From Chloromonas sp. AAM2 (Eukaryota; Chlorophyta; Chlorophyceae; Chlamydomonadales; Chlamydomonadaceae): a DNA stretch of 59,473 nucleotides. Numbering within the stretch: the first letter of the stretch is position 1; the number at the start of each line of letters is the position of its first letter. Position numbers and translations under genes: made by a program. Location: assembly GCA_004335635.1 (NCBI GenBank), contig QAXH01002022.1, forward strand, positions 877 to 60,349. The letters are read 5' to 3'. Below are positions 44,072 to 57,300 of this stretch, in pieces. A model generated the notes under the pieces. The model ran no database searches. It was not told where the DNA came from and saw only the letters and a list, made by a program, of their open reading frames with translations.

Positions 44072-46738
44072 CTCAAGCAACGTGACGTCCCCAACCCTGC
44101 GCCTTGCAGGGCTGGTCCCTGCTTCCTGCTCTGCTGCAGTATGGGCCTCAACTTCCCTGTAGTAGGTGCAGTCACGACCTGGGTGCATGCACCAGCGCAC
44201 ACGACATGAGCTGCTACACATGCAAGCAGCAAGCACTTGTCACTTGTTCAGGCACGCATTGCCAAAAACCATGATTGAACTCTAAATCTTCCTTAAATGC
44301 AGCATGGGCTTCTGCCACTGCACGTCAGTGCCAGTTATTGAAGAGCTGTTACGAAGTGGGCAATGCTGAGATGACGCAAAACCTGAATCGAGTCTGGTTC
44401 AACCGCATGGGTAGGCCCAGTGAAGACGCCGATGCTGGTGGGTAAGTTGCCGGTGTATTGCCCCGAGCCTCACCTTCCTGCTCGTTGTATGGCGGTGACA
44501 GGAGGTCCAGCACTGCACAGTCCGTCACTGCGGTGAACTCATGGATGTTACAGCCTGCACACGGGGAGCCGCATGCGCTGTAACGGCTAACCATGCAGGT
44601 GGCAATCGCTGGCCTTTTTCCATGCTCCAGGGCACACGCAATGCAGAGTGTTGGTGTGCACTTGTATATCTGTCTCGTTCCACAAGTAGACAGAAGTGAA
44701 AAGAATGGCGTAAACAACAACCACGCATCTGAGCAAAAAGCATGACTTGACCATAAGTTGCACAAGACGATGGGCCTCGCGCGATTGGAATGTTGTAGTT
44801 TGCCTACTGGACACGGCCCTCAGGGCCAGTGCTGCCACACATATGGTTAGCAGCTGGTTACCCGCTCACTTTCAGGATACAGAACCAGCGCTCCGGTGGG
44901 CGCAGTGACAACGTTATCCACCACCAGCCTCGCCGCCATCAGCCGGTCAGTTCCGTCCAGCTCCGGCTCCGGCTCCTGACTGGCTGGCTGGCCCAGCCAC
45001 TGGTGCCGGATGCTGCTGGCCATGGTAGACACTCGCTGGCCCCAGCTGGGCCTAGCAACAGCCGGTACAGGCGGTACACTCGCACCGTATGAGCCTGAGG
45101 TTGATGTTGATGAGGTGCTGTTGTTTGCTGCTGCCCACATGGCTGGGCTGGGCAAGGGGTCGTAGGCCTTGAGGTGCATGGAGCCAAAGAGCAGGTGGGA
45201 GATGACCGTCATACCCGGGTGGTTGTGCAGCGGGATACTGCTGCCGGCCGGGAGCATGAAGATGCCCATGCTGTACAGCGGGGAGTCGTGGATGTGAAGG
45301 TACGTCACGTGACCCCTGCGGAGCAAGCAGAACAAAGCAAGCAATGCTTTGTGGGTGAGCTTTCTCAAGGCCGTGGAACTGACAACTTTGCTGCAGCATC
45401 CAGGTACCCAAGCCTGCTGAGTTGAAGACTTTCACAGTTTCGTTATGAGCTGAAGGTCGTGAAGAGGCCATTCCGTGAATGTGTTACGAACTGAAGCTTG
45501 TGGGCAAGCCAACGCTGTGAACGACAAACGGTCAGTTGTGGGCATGTCAACGCCATGTCCTAGCAAGGAAGTTCTGTGCCAGACAGGGGATCCAGGCAGG
45601 AATTCAAACAGGGATCCAGGCAGCTATATATTTTGTGCCAGGCAGGGAGGGCACCAGGTGGACTCATTCAAGCACTAACTGTCACAAATACAACTCGACA
45701 TGTCACAGCTCCTGACACCTTTGTGTGTACCGTCTGGTGCCGAGAAACATCAGGGCATGCAACCGCTGTGGCTGTCCTCGCTGGCACATGCATGTGTGTA
45801 ACCCTGACCATGTGGTTTGCAAGTTGTATGAAGACCATGGTCAGCAGGTTGTATAAAGCTGCGCAGAAGGTGACAGCTAGTCCACCAAGGCCAGAATGAA
45901 TTCGTTCACGCATGGCATCTAGCATGGGTGATACCAGGGCACGCAAGCTTCGCTTTGTATGCTGTGAGTTTGAGTCACCAGGCATGCCTGCATGGCGAGC
46001 AGCTGCAGTGACTCACTTGAGGAACGGGTGTCTTTTGTCTTGCTGTTCCAGTTGTGACGTCACAAGCTCAGGGCACTGCACAACACACAGCAGCGCATAG
46101 CCGACACCTGTCATCACTGCCAGCAATGTGACTTGATGCGCATGGCTCCGAAAACGGCTGGCATTGTGTAACAACGATGGCACCCTTTCAGATGGCGGTG
46201 TGTCTAGGCTTGCATGGCATGAACAGAACACGGAGTTGCTAGCGCTGTCACCCTGGCCTAGCCAACCGCCTGTAACGGCTAGTTCAGAACTTGCCTACCC
46301 TGAACCTGCACCCATACCTGCAAGATGGATGCTTTGAATCCCATCTCGGGGAGGGTCACCATGCCTGCATTTATGAAGTCAAGACCTTAGTAGCACGCAT
46401 GACATGGTGTGAGCACGCAGTTGTGTAAGAATCATGTTCTGGCTGCGCCGCGGACATTGCTCTCTCATGCACGTGATGCCATGTGTCATCTTGCAGCTGT
46501 TGCACATCAGCCAGGGCATTTGAACAACAGCATGGTGGTCTGGGGGCTGCAGGACATGTCTGCATCCCGTTAGTGGCACAACATCCAGAAGCGCACCTGC
46601 TAGATTCCTCAGATCTAGAATTTGATCTTGGCTGAGGCGAGTGCCTGCTGCTAGGTGGTGCTTGGCTGCTTGGTGCAGGCGCACGATGGCTGGCGTTTGG
46701 GACTCTATGTTGCTCCGTGTGGAAGTAGATGAGTACAT
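44072..46738 (-). CDS. PCO: Plant cysteine oxidase (PCO/ADO-type thiol dioxygenase), 3' end unresolved
   Basis: An Fe(II) dioxygenase of the cupin fold. Plant PCOs use O2 to oxidise N-terminal Cys of target proteins, feeding them to the arginine/N-degron pathway, so they act as oxygen sensors. Exons: 46597-46738, 46318-46364, 46017-46075, 44870-45315, 44474-44554, 44072-44178; all phases agree (294 codons). The core begins VTYLHIHD, then [10 protein letters not shown], the metal motif [11 protein letters not shown] (two His), [12 protein letters not shown], the third His in [21 protein letters not shown], and CTYYRE near the end. Between KAYDPL and ARLVVDNV lies a Ser/Thr/Pro-rich insert of ~73 residues, longer than in land-plant PCOs as I know them. 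The ATG at 46738 gives a short N-terminus before [10 protein letters not shown]. The frame is open further upstream, to 47122, but would run into the CYP51 promoter. A last exon is probably missing: after LLE a GT donor is present and no convincing partner was found. Divergent from CYP51. Confidence 0.85.
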
Positions 46739-47133
46739 GCTAGATGGTGGGGATGCAGATGCACACGGGCGAGATGTGTTGTTAACGCTAGCTTGCCCAA
46801 GCCTATTCATGCACGGAGCTTGCTGCAGGCTGGTTCGCATGCTAAACCTGTACGCTGCATGTGCAAAGCCGCTTGTGCTAGCCGATGGCAATGGTGTAGG
46901 GCAGAACACCAGGCGGCTGGGTTTCAGGGTGTGCATGTGCTTCAGGGCAACCTGCAACACCTGCCCTTGCATGGCATGCTCGGCTGTGGCAGCGGAGAAA
47001 TTAACAACACATACGTGCATGCAGTATCGTAGATCAGGCACCTGGGCCTCGAAAGCAAGGTACGCACGAATGACAACTGAGCATGTGTACAACGGATTTG
47101 AAAACGGGCCGTCCGGAACCAAACTGGACCATC
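46739..47133. promoter_or_regulatory. Presumed bidirectional promoter, PCO / CYP51
   Basis: Only ~395 bp separate the two start codons, so the promoters must overlap or abut. No TATA box or sterol-response-like element was recognised. A short inverted repeat (CCGGAAC at 47113-47119 and GTTCCGG at 47140-47146) brackets the CYP51 ATG and could fold in the mRNA. The call rests on gene orientation. Confidence 0.4.
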
Positions 47134-49960
47134 ATGGTAGTTCCGGAACAGGTTGACCTGTTTGCATTGACGAAATTTGCAGAGATGCAGCTCTCGGACG
47201 TGGCTGCGCAGCTGCCTCCCGGCGCCCTTGTACCTGTGCTAGTTGTGCTCAGCGCGGCTTTGATCGTGGTGGCGCGGCTTGTGCTCAACAGCCTGCCTGG
47301 TAATGGACCTCCCATATTCGAGGGCCTGCCCTTCATTGGTGGTCTGCTCAAGTTTGGCAAGGTTAGTGAGAGTCCACATTGTTTGAATGGTGCGTTCACT
47401 GATCTGCCGGGGATCCCCGAACCGTCAGCCTTCGTACTAATGCCATCGCAGGACAAGCCAATGAAGCTGATGGCCGATGGCTACGCGCGGCTGGGCGAGG
47501 TGTTTACTGTGCCAGTTGCCCACCAAAAAATCACCTTTCTGATCGGTCCTGATGTCGCCCCTCATTTCTTCAAGGCCACTGACGACGAGATGAGCAACAC
47601 TGAGGTATGTGGCATCACGATGGTTTGGTCTGCAGCTTTCCATGCAGCCATTGGCAAGGAGACTGACGAGCAGCTGCTCCGTGCTTGCTTTCAGCCTTAT
47701 GCGTTCAACAGACCCACATTCGGACCTGGCGTCGTCTACGATGTGGACCAGAAGACTCGTACCGAGCAATTCAGATGGTTCACAGAAGCGCTCAAAAAGG
47801 ACCGCATGAAAAAGTATGTACCACAATTCGTCACGGAAGCTGAGGTGAGTGAGCTCCATTTGCCCCTGCGCGGCCCTGGAGTTCAGCGAAGTGGCTGGGC
47901 CGTTGACTTTACACGTCTTTGACATGCGTTGAGCAGCTTGATGTCAACATGCACCTCACTGATGCGGCATGCTCAAGCACCAGACTTGCCCTTACTGCAC
48001 ATGTGTTATGCAATCTGCCGTAGACATACTTCTCCAAGTGGGGCAATGAAGGCGTGGTGGACTTGTTTGAGGAGTTCAGCAAGCTGGTAACCCTGACAGC
48101 TGCCAGGACTCTGCTGGGTAAGGCCCAAGCATCCCCACCCGGAGTGCAGACACTGCCAGAAGCACATGTGTGTGATCTCCGGAACGCTGTACTAAATGAA
48201 CATGGGCGTGCACTGGTGCTTTCTCGAGCTTGCAAAGCTGTGCAATCCCGGATCACATTCAAGCCTAACGCTCGCAACCCGCAAACGTCGTCTGTGCAGG
48301 CCGAGAAGTGCGTGAGCAGCTTTTTGACCAGGTCGCTAAGCTGCTTCACGACCTGGACGAGGGTATGCTGCCCATATCCGTGCTCTTCCCTTACCTGCCC
48401 ATTCCCGCCCACGCCAAGCGTGACAAGTGAGTGGCGAGCACCGCCCTGGATGGATGCATGTCGCGCAGTTGGTATCGCCTAGATACACGGCCTTAGCGAC
48501 AAGGCGCTGAACACAATCCAACGACGTAAACGTCAAACTGAAGTTCATATTGTTTTTTCTCCCGAACGCAGGGCCCGCAAGGCGCTGCGTGACATCTTTT
48601 CCGTCATCATCAAGGCACGCAGGGACGCCGGCACAAGGGACGAGGATGTGCTCCAACAGTTCGTGGACGCCAGGTGAGTCCTTGGAAGCTGTAATGGCAA
48701 CAAGCGTGGAAATCAAGCTCCAGGCATGAACGTACGATCTAGCAAGACGAGTGCATCTTGAGACAGCTACCTTCCGGATGTTCGCCGTAGCCGTAGACTG
48801 TTTGCCGTGGCCAACGCGCCCAGGCTTGAGCGTACGAGCTGGCGAGGCGAGCAGTAGATTGTCCCATGGCCAACGCGCAGGTACCAGAACGTGAATGGAG
48901 GCCGGATGTCAAATGACGATGAAATCACTGGTCTGCTCATAGCGGTTATCTTCGCGGGACAGCACACGAGCAGCATCACCACCTCTTGGACTGGCTACCA
49001 CATGATTGACGACAAGAGCAAGAGCTTCGCTGCAGCAGTAGCTGAGCAGCGCGCAATCATCGCCAAGCACGGCGACACTCTCGACTTCGACATCCTCAGC
49101 GAGATGGATGTGCTGCATCGCAACATTACAGAAGCGTTGCGTATGCATCCTCCGTTGATTCTGCTGCTGCGCCTTGTCAAGCATGATTTCACAGTGACCA
49201 CATCCACCGGCAAGACTTACACAATTCCCAAGGTACGGCTCTGCATGACTGGGCTCGCGCTTGGTTATCCTGGATAGATCTTAGCGGACGTTGGTGTTGA
49301 GCGTGAGGCTGTCTCCAGCACCCAACGATACTTCCAATTCTCAGTTCGTCCACCTGTTTGGATATGATTGTCCGCTTGCTGCAGGGTCACATGTGTGCTG
49401 CATCACCCAATTTCAACCACATGCTACCCCAAGTCTTCTCCAAGCCCACACAGTACGATCCTGATCGCTTTGCTCCCCCTCGGGAGGAGGACAAAGCCAA
49501 GCCCTTCAGCTTTGTAGGCTTTGGTGGCGGTCGCCACGCTTGCATTGGCTCCAACTTCGCATACTTGCAGGTGCGAGGCACCTGGGGGTACTTGTGTAGT
49601 GGCACTCGTGGTTGACTTTTTGCCGCCCTGCGTACTGGCTGCTGTGCAGTTGCTGTACACGCTTGGGAGCCACAGTTGCCAAAGCACGCCCATGTGACCA
49701 AGTGCCACTCTCCACATCCGGTGATCATCATTGCCTGCACAATTTGTCTACATGAGTTGAGCGGTTAATCACAGTGCATATGTTATGAATAGCAGACTGG
49801 CTGGTGTCCGTGATTGCAGATCAAGACCATCTGGAGTGTTCTTCTGCGTAACTTTGACTTCGAAATGCTGGATCCAGTGCCAGAGCCTAACTATGACACA
49901 ATGGTCATTGGGCCCAGGCCATGCCGTGTCAAGTACACGCGTCGCAAGCTGGCAGCCTGA
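47134..49960 (+). CDS. CYP51: Sterol 14-alpha-demethylase, cytochrome P450 CYP51G
   Basis: It removes the 14-alpha-methyl group of obtusifoliol-type sterols, using three O2 and NADPH through P450 reductase, at the ER membrane. Exons: 47134-47361, 47452-47604, 47695-47844, 48024-48117, 48300-48426, 48572-48673, 48881-49232, 49385-49570, 49820-49960, giving ~510 residues with all phases matching. One N-terminal membrane anchor (LVPVLVVLSAALIVVARLVL) precedes LPFIGGLLKFGK. CYP51 signatures are NRPTFGPGVVYDVD (B' region), the I-helix AGQHTSSIT near residue 310, ExxR in EALRMHPPL near 369, DPDRFAPPREEDK, and the heme loop FGGGRHACIG near 448-457 with the axial Cys. The ATG at 47134 was chosen because it leaves a short N-terminus before the anchor; an in-frame ATG at 47083 would add 17 residues. 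Divergent from the cysteine oxidase gene. Confidence 0.95.
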
Positions 49961-51376
49961 GCACACAAAAGCACCAGGCCATCATGACAGTTGAGCCAGC
50001 CACGCTTTTGGTGCCCTTATCCATCACACGTGCCATAGACAGCCAGCAGTGTGCAGCTATCGCATTGATATGGTAGCAACTCTGGCTTGCAAGTGTGCGG
50101 ACACAAACAGTAGATGTGTTTTGAGTATGTTGCAATGCCCTTCCGGCTGCCGTTGCAATGATGGGTGCAGCGTGCCAGCCTTTCTGTGTTGGCATGCCCA
50201 ATGCGTATCACTGTGCTGGTGCAACGAGGTGCTTTTGGTTGTTGTCAGAACACCTTTCATGACTGGTTGACAAACCCTGCAGGTGACACGGTGCGGTGTT
50301 GTGAAGGCATTGTTCATGGTACTCCGTTTGACATGACAACACTTATCACACTGCGATGACATGACAACACGATGGATGGCACTAGTAGTGCCCGACCGTC
50401 ATCATGTTGCTGGCCCATCTGATTTACCAACCAATTGGGTACGTACGGCATACTCGAAACATGGGTACAGTTTTGGCGGATTATTGCTCACTCTTGACTG
50501 ACACCTTGGTCGTAAGGAAAATGTACGCACGTTTTGGACAAAGGCTGAGCTGAGAGATACTGCTCATTGTAGCTTGCCTTGCGTCTGTGTTGCATATGGT
50601 CGGGCTTGACGGGCGTCTCCTGTCAGCCTCCATTGTCCAGGAGCCTGACAAGCTTTGCTTGTATGATTCAGCAGATCATCAGTCTGTAACGTTGAGATGA
50701 TCCACTGCTGCTAGTGCTGCTTGAGCGTACGTTAACAGTATTACTGTCAAATTGTCCCAGAACTGGCAAACCTCAGAGCGCTGCTTCCTGCATATTCTCC
50801 TTGCAGATCTGATCATCCAGAATGATCACACAAATAATCCGCTGATTGTTTGCTTAGTTTGGCTGCCACGTACCACATCCGGCGTGGACCTCGCAAGACG
50901 CGAAGCACACGCCGCCGCAGCAGTCCCATGTGCAGCAGCTCGTAGATGGATTGACACCCCTGTATGAGACTGACCGTGTAGAAGTTTGCCATTCTAACAG
51001 CCTCATCACGGTGCCATTCCCAGAATTGTCCCAGAACTGGCAAACTTCTTTTTTTTCAGTCTTCGCTTCAGCAGCTCATTACAATATGTATCTTCAGCTC
51101 CCGTAGGGTCAAAACAAGACAGAAGCGAATTCTTGCCAATTGTTCAAGACACAAGAACAAGACACAATTGGCCATTGACCAAGCCCCAAGACTCGCTCAA
51201 ATGCAGCAAAAGCTTTTTTCTGTGCGTCAGTACCAACCATGAAAGAGCTACTGCATATCAGGCCCCCAACCCACTTTCATGCGTGAGTTCAGCTGTAGCT
51301 GAACAAGACTGAAATAACATCACCAGCAAAACGACTGAACAATACAATAATATATACGTCCCTGTCTGCCATGTCG
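49961..51376. other. Intergenic stretch between convergent CYP51 and SEC24
   Basis: Both neighbours end here. No coding frame is convincing. Two full copies of the 25-bp repeat core lie at 50751-50771 and 51024-51049, both in the same orientation, with a partial opposite copy at 50981-50995. A minus-strand TGTAA signal at 51079-51083, ~295 nt past the SEC24 stop, is a candidate poly(A) signal. Confidence 0.5.
50981..51049. mobile_element. Eroded inverted-repeat element (partial pair)
   Basis: GAAGTTTGCCATTCT at 50981-50995 is a truncated copy facing the intact copy at 51024-51049, which continues into a T-run as at 40961. The 28-bp interior suggests an internal deletion of a longer element. 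A separate lone copy lies at 50751-50771. Confidence 0.35.
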
Positions 51377-54300
51377 TTACTTGGCCATGACACCCTTGTG
51401 AATGGCAAGCATCCAATCTGGGTAGGACTGCATCGCTGGCCCTCGGTCCTCCACAAAATACTGCGCTATGTGCATCTCTGTCGGGCTGCCCTGCCGCACC
51501 ACAAAGCACTGCTGGTGATTTGGCCGCCCCGCACGCAGAGCTTGTAGCACAGCATTGACACGCGCGGACATGGGTGCCCCTTCGCGCTCCGGCTCAACAC
51601 CCAGGCGGGACGAGTCAGAAGCCTCTGGGCTTGACAAGTCAATGCCAAACACCTGAAGCAAGCAACAACGGCACGACAGCAGCTGAGCAGCCAGCGGTTT
51701 GACAGCCCGCTGCGCAAATTGTCCAGTCAGAATGAAGCAAGTCCACCAAGGAAGTGACGAAGCAGCAGTGCGTCGCTTCATTGTGCATGCTGTGGTCGTT
51801 CCCCTGCCTGCCCGCGCACCTGCTGCCCCCATTGCTTGTCAAGCATGCGGCCCAGCCACATGACGAACACCCGACCGTTATCCATGAGGTACGCGCCTGC
51901 CTCATCCAGATATGCGGCCGACAGCGGGATGGTCAGGGGCAGCGGCACAGAGCCGTCGTTGCGGCGCCGACCCCACTCACCGTCCACTGCAGAAAGCAAC
52001 ACCAAAGGTGCAAGTGAACATGCCAACCTGGCGTTTTTCGAGGGCTCACCACACCATATGGACGAATGAAGGCCAATTTCACAACTGCATCTAGTGTTAT
52101 CCCAGACCATCATTGCTTGTCCAGGACAACATATTAATCTACGGCCTGAGCTGCCTGTCCAGCCACAGGCACATCGCCAGCATAGTCATACTAATCACGG
52201 TCGTCACGACTCCATACACCCCAAGCCTTGCAAAGCCACATTCCACTACACAAAGGCAATAAAACAATCTGTCGTGTCTGAATGTGGAGCTTATGTTTGG
52301 TGCTGATCCCAGGATCCCATGGCCCACCTTCATGCAGGGGGTACAGGTCCGGGTACATGCCCCTGCACATGCCCTCGACCGAGGCCGCCATCAGATCGTG
52401 GCCCACGGCAATGCGCTCGTCTGCGTTGACGTCCCGCGCCCCACCGCGCAGGGCAGTGCACTTGCTGAGGCTGAGCGCCCACAGCGGCAGGCAGCGCAGC
52501 GGCTCCGGGAACACCAGGCGGTTGGGCACGCGTGCACTGGCCCCATGCAACAGTCGGAACTCCTTGAAAGTCTGCATGACCTGCGCAGGCAACCACATGA
52601 GGGCAAACGGAAGGCTGAACACTGCGCGGGCGCAGCATATACAACCTGGGGCAGCGACCACCAAAGGACACCTCTGGCATCACTTCATTGCTCACTCGAG
52701 TTGATCGTTACCTGCACTTTCCTTGTGACGATTCTACATCATGGCAAACTTGCTACATCGAGCACATTGAACGGCGAGAACAGCCTCTACACCAGGGACC
52801 TTGGCATCATAATGCTTGGCATACCTCAACCCAACCGGTGCCTGGAGCTCTTAAGCTGATTCTTATCTTTGAGCCTGCGTTCAGTTCCCCTACCTTGTTA
52901 AACACCATGGCTCTTGTCTCATCCAGTCGAGAGTTGAGCGACTTCTCCAGGCTGACCTTTGCCAGCAGGGCGGCGCAGGCAGGGCCGTCACACGCTTTAA
53001 ACAGGTCGGATAGGTCGGTCACGATAGGGGCGCTCATAGTGTGAACCCTGGACGCAGCACAGCACCAAGTAGCGTGAGTCAGCACCTGCGGCAGAGACTG
53101 GCCAACTTGCTGGCACGAGAGGCCAGTCCACCCGGTCACATGGTTCGATTGACCATCTGTCAAGCCCTCAAATCCCATTGGTGCCTCTGTTCTTGTTGCA
53201 CGGTTGGCACCAACCGGCTCTGCATGGCCCACGGATCAAACATGTTTGATTAGTTTTAGCCACGGTACTAGTGAGCTCACAATCACTGTATCACAACTCT
53301 CATCTCCCCATCACACACTGTCAACCTGCACTAATGACTGCTGCAAAGTACACTTTGAGTGACCCTGCCGCAAGTTATACTTGCAGCCCACACCGCACCC
53401 ATCATCATCATTATCATCTCATGTGACCCACGATACCGCAGCCAGACACAACATTGTCCAAGACCTTCCACCTGACAAGCAGCAAGCAGAGAAAGCCCAC
53501 ACCACACTGCTGTACACCAACTCAAACCTGCCAGGCCTGTGTGCTCCCCACTCACCGGATGCGCCGTTCCCCGTTGGAATTTGTGTACAGCAGCGCGCAC
53601 TGCACGTATCCCAGCGGCCCCGACACTAGGCTCTCCTCGTGCGCTATCTGCACTGCAAACGCCTTGTCCGGGTCACACGTGGGCAGCGCAAGTAGGTCTG
53701 TGGACCTGCACGTGGCGCACGAGAAGCGCACATGGGACACGAGAAGCACACATGGGGCGAAATACGGCATGGGCATGTGGGGCATTAAGCTAACAGCTAT
53801 AGTTGAGACACTCTGGATACTAAGCAAAGGAAGATAGTGAGCGATTGGGCAGGGTTGCAAAGCTCTAGTCGCGACATTGAGAGGGATGCATGGGCCCTCC
53901 TTGCCACACGTCAGCCACTGCTGATACCAGCATCGGCTGCACGTACTCAGCATGACCACACTCCACACAACGTGGACGCCGGCTTGATGGCCGCTTGCCG
54001 CGCGTCGGCCCACGGCCCATGCAGCACATGCGGCAGGCCCACACTGCCAGCGGCCTCTGCCCATGAACGGCCGGTGGGACGGGCCTGCACATGGCCATCA
54101 CGGCAGCGCACCCATGCACGCCCCTGCATGGCCTGCATGCACCCATCACCTGCCTGCAAGGTACTAGATATGCTACGTGATACCCCATGGAAGGGACCAA
54201 AGACTGCTTCCATGTACCTGTCAATGCTCACCTATTGAATGAGTGCTCGTGTACCTGTCATCGCTCACCTGTTGAAGAAGTGTCCGTGGAAAGCTGAGAT

Positions 54301-57300
54301 GCGCAGTCCCTTGGAGCAGCGAATGCGCATGACAGCCTCCCAGGCCGTGGGGCGGCGCAGGTTGTGCTGAAGCTCGTTGGTCAGCTTGACCGCATCCCGT
54401 GCAGCATTGAACCCTGGACAAGCACGACACAGGTGATCATTTTAGACAAGGAAACCGTCTGGAAACACAAGCCACTATGATGGGCTGGCCTGTATTTGCA
54501 ATTACAGCAGACTCTGCACCATGCACATCACCCTTAAGCAGGCACAGCAGCGCATTGTACGTGCTACAAAGCAAGTACCCAGTGCTTGCGGAAACAGCAA
54601 AATATACAAGTGACTGATTGTCGTTGCCTTTTCCCGATGATCAAACACTGTACTCATTCCTACCTGGGTAGTAGTAGACGTCGCCGCATGTGAACCTGGG
54701 CAGGCATGCGAGCGATGCAAGGTCCATGTAGGGCAGACTGAAGGCAAACAGGTCCACGGTAATCTGCACACAGCCAGCGCACACAAAACACACTCCATTT
54801 GTGGGACGATACGGATGTAGAAACTCACTCGCACTCTATGCCTTGTAGTGCTCTTCTGCACATTCTCGTCGTGGTGCTGGCTTGCTTGACAGCAACAATG
54901 CGTAATGAGCACCTTGCGTAAGGGTCACACAGACAGTGCCAATGCAGGCAACAAGCTGCCAGCTTCCAAACGAAGACAATCAACAGCTGCGCACCACAAG
55001 TGCATGCCATCTGAACATCACAACACACCTGACATGCAACTGTTCCTGACCCATGATGAGTCTTACTCTCTGCTCCACCATGGTATTCATATCACGCTGT
55101 ACGTCCACTTGCTTGACTTGCCAAGCTGTACACTGAAGCCACCACCCATCACCATTGGTGTTCATACCATGCATGCCCAATTGCAAGACTCGTCCTAGCC
55201 CCTGACTAAACGCTGCCCCAACCACCCACCTGGTTACGTGATGCCTCGGATGCAAACCGCTTGTAGAAGGCGTCTTCCGGCTGCCTCAGCGAGGGCTCCC
55301 GGTCTGTCCCGTAGGCCGTGGCCGTCTCCCGGTTCTTGATGCGGCCCACGCCCAAGTTAGGCACTGCGTACTGGTACAGGTGCAGCTTGCCGCCCACATG
55401 CTGCATGGCCATCATGGCTGCCTGAGTAAACAGAATCAGCACACAGCGACTTATCAACAACAATACACAGCACTCAACAAGAACCAACAACAATGACTTA
55501 CCACGCAGCACATGTGAGACGGATGCTGCCATGATGCAACGTCACAACCAAATTCGATAACGGGCATGATGCACAGGCAAAGAAACCCTGCCTGCTTGCT
55601 GGCCAGGCACACTACGGCACACTCCCAAGTACTGTTCAGTCATGTGTGCATTGACCAAGAACTAGGCTGCCTCCTGGCCTCAAACGCCAGTGCATAGATG
55701 GCAAAGACGATGCTAGTAGCAGCCAACAACATTTTTGTAGCCCTAATGGTGTGTATCTTCCTTGAGCTTGACTAGCTGTGTTTAGGATTGGTTCTACATG
55801 CAGTTACCTGCATTGCCGGTCCCATCGCACTGTCCGGCAAGGTGCTGGACGAGAACGTGTTGGGTAGCGAGGTGAGCAGGGCATCCACCACAGCCCTGCA
55901 GGCATGTGCACGGGCACTTGACGGAATTGCATCCATGATAATGGTCATTGGGTTCAAGATATCACCGCAGATCAAGTGATGGAAATGGTCACAATGCTGA
56001 CTGGGTTTGCCAAGAGGGCATTATTGGTGGAAGCACGCCGTCAATAAGTACAGATTCCAAAAAACATGGTCTGCCAGCTATTGAGGCTACCTGTAGTCAG
56101 CAAACACAGGTAGGGTTGCGGACTGTAAGTGGCGGGCAGTAGACCATTCCTACGTGCCCCTAGCGCACAATCCTTCACCTGCCAGCTGTCAGCGACCAAG
56201 CATGACGCCGGTACAGCCCGTGTGCCCCACCTTGAATCCCTGAGGTTGACAAGCAGCTCATCCGGCAGAGGCAGGAATGGGTCCTCTAGCTCAGTGACCA
56301 CCATCATCTGGGGCTGGGACAGACTGGACTTGAGGTTGTAGAAGTGGAGCGAGCTGCAAGCAAACACCGCGCGGGCTTGGCGTGCTGGAGAGGTGAACGG
56401 GCAGGGAACGCAAGCCCACTAGCACACAGGATGTCATTAGGCCTTCTAGCCGGCGTTACATCTACGGACACTATGCTGACAAGCGTGTAAAGGTAAAGAG
56501 CCTGCAGTTGTTTGCAGTCGGCCCAGGGCCTGTTGCTTGATGGCTTGTTGAACTCTGGCACTTGCTATCCTTGTTTGGACAACACGCGTCCGCAAGACAG
56601 GCAGTATACAAGGCCAACTGACTGTTGGGGCCGTTCGTCTGATGCTCTTGCTTAAGGGAGTGATGTAGGCTGCCAAACCACAGTGATAGAAAAGCCATGC
56701 ATTGACGATGATGGCCATGACGCTGTGGTGCATAGGCTCACCTGTCGAACGTGAGGAACCCGATGAGTGTCCTCTCTTCCCCCGGCAGCTCGTCTAGCAC
56801 CCCCTTGATTGCCGCCGCCGCCACCGCCACCATGCCCGAGCCCACCGCTGCCGCAGACACGTCGATCACAAAGAAGTACACGGGCGGCATGGGCGGGCGC
56901 ACCTGCACACGCGACACAGCAAAAGAATCATCATCATCATCTTCATCATCATTACACGGCTTTTGGCACTCTGCAATCTCGCAGTGCTGCATACCAAACA
57001 GCCCAGATGCATAGCAGCCGCGTACAGCATAGCAATACAGTCAGACTGACAGTGCGTTTGCCTGACACTCTAATTGGTGATACCCCTTGACTCAACGTGC
57101 TAGGCGTCAAAACCTCGCTCGCACTCACAGTGAGGCGCCAGAGCCAAGAACAGGATCACACTAACAGCACATCGATATCTCCGCCAGTGATGATGGTTGA
57201 CTTGGCCGACATGCATGCCTGGTGTCACATCTTGCTCTTGTATGTGACAAGGCCAAAGGCTTTTAAAGCCCCCGTCATAGTAGACAATAGGCGGCTCGTT

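Noticed and set aside
43484..44236. 250-codon open frame on the minus strand
   Set aside because: Its first part overlaps the last cysteine oxidase exon, but beyond LLE it is low-complexity (runs of Ile and Cys/His) and crosses the tandem repeats. It reads as intron or intergenic sequence kept open by chance.
46739..47122. Extension of the cysteine oxidase frame upstream to 47122
   Set aside because: The added residues have no PCO similarity and would consume the whole CYP51 promoter region. The ATG at 46738 gives a normal N-terminus.
52284..52859. 191-codon plus-strand open frame
   Set aside because: It is the shadow of the SEC24 exon 52328-52580 on the opposite strand.
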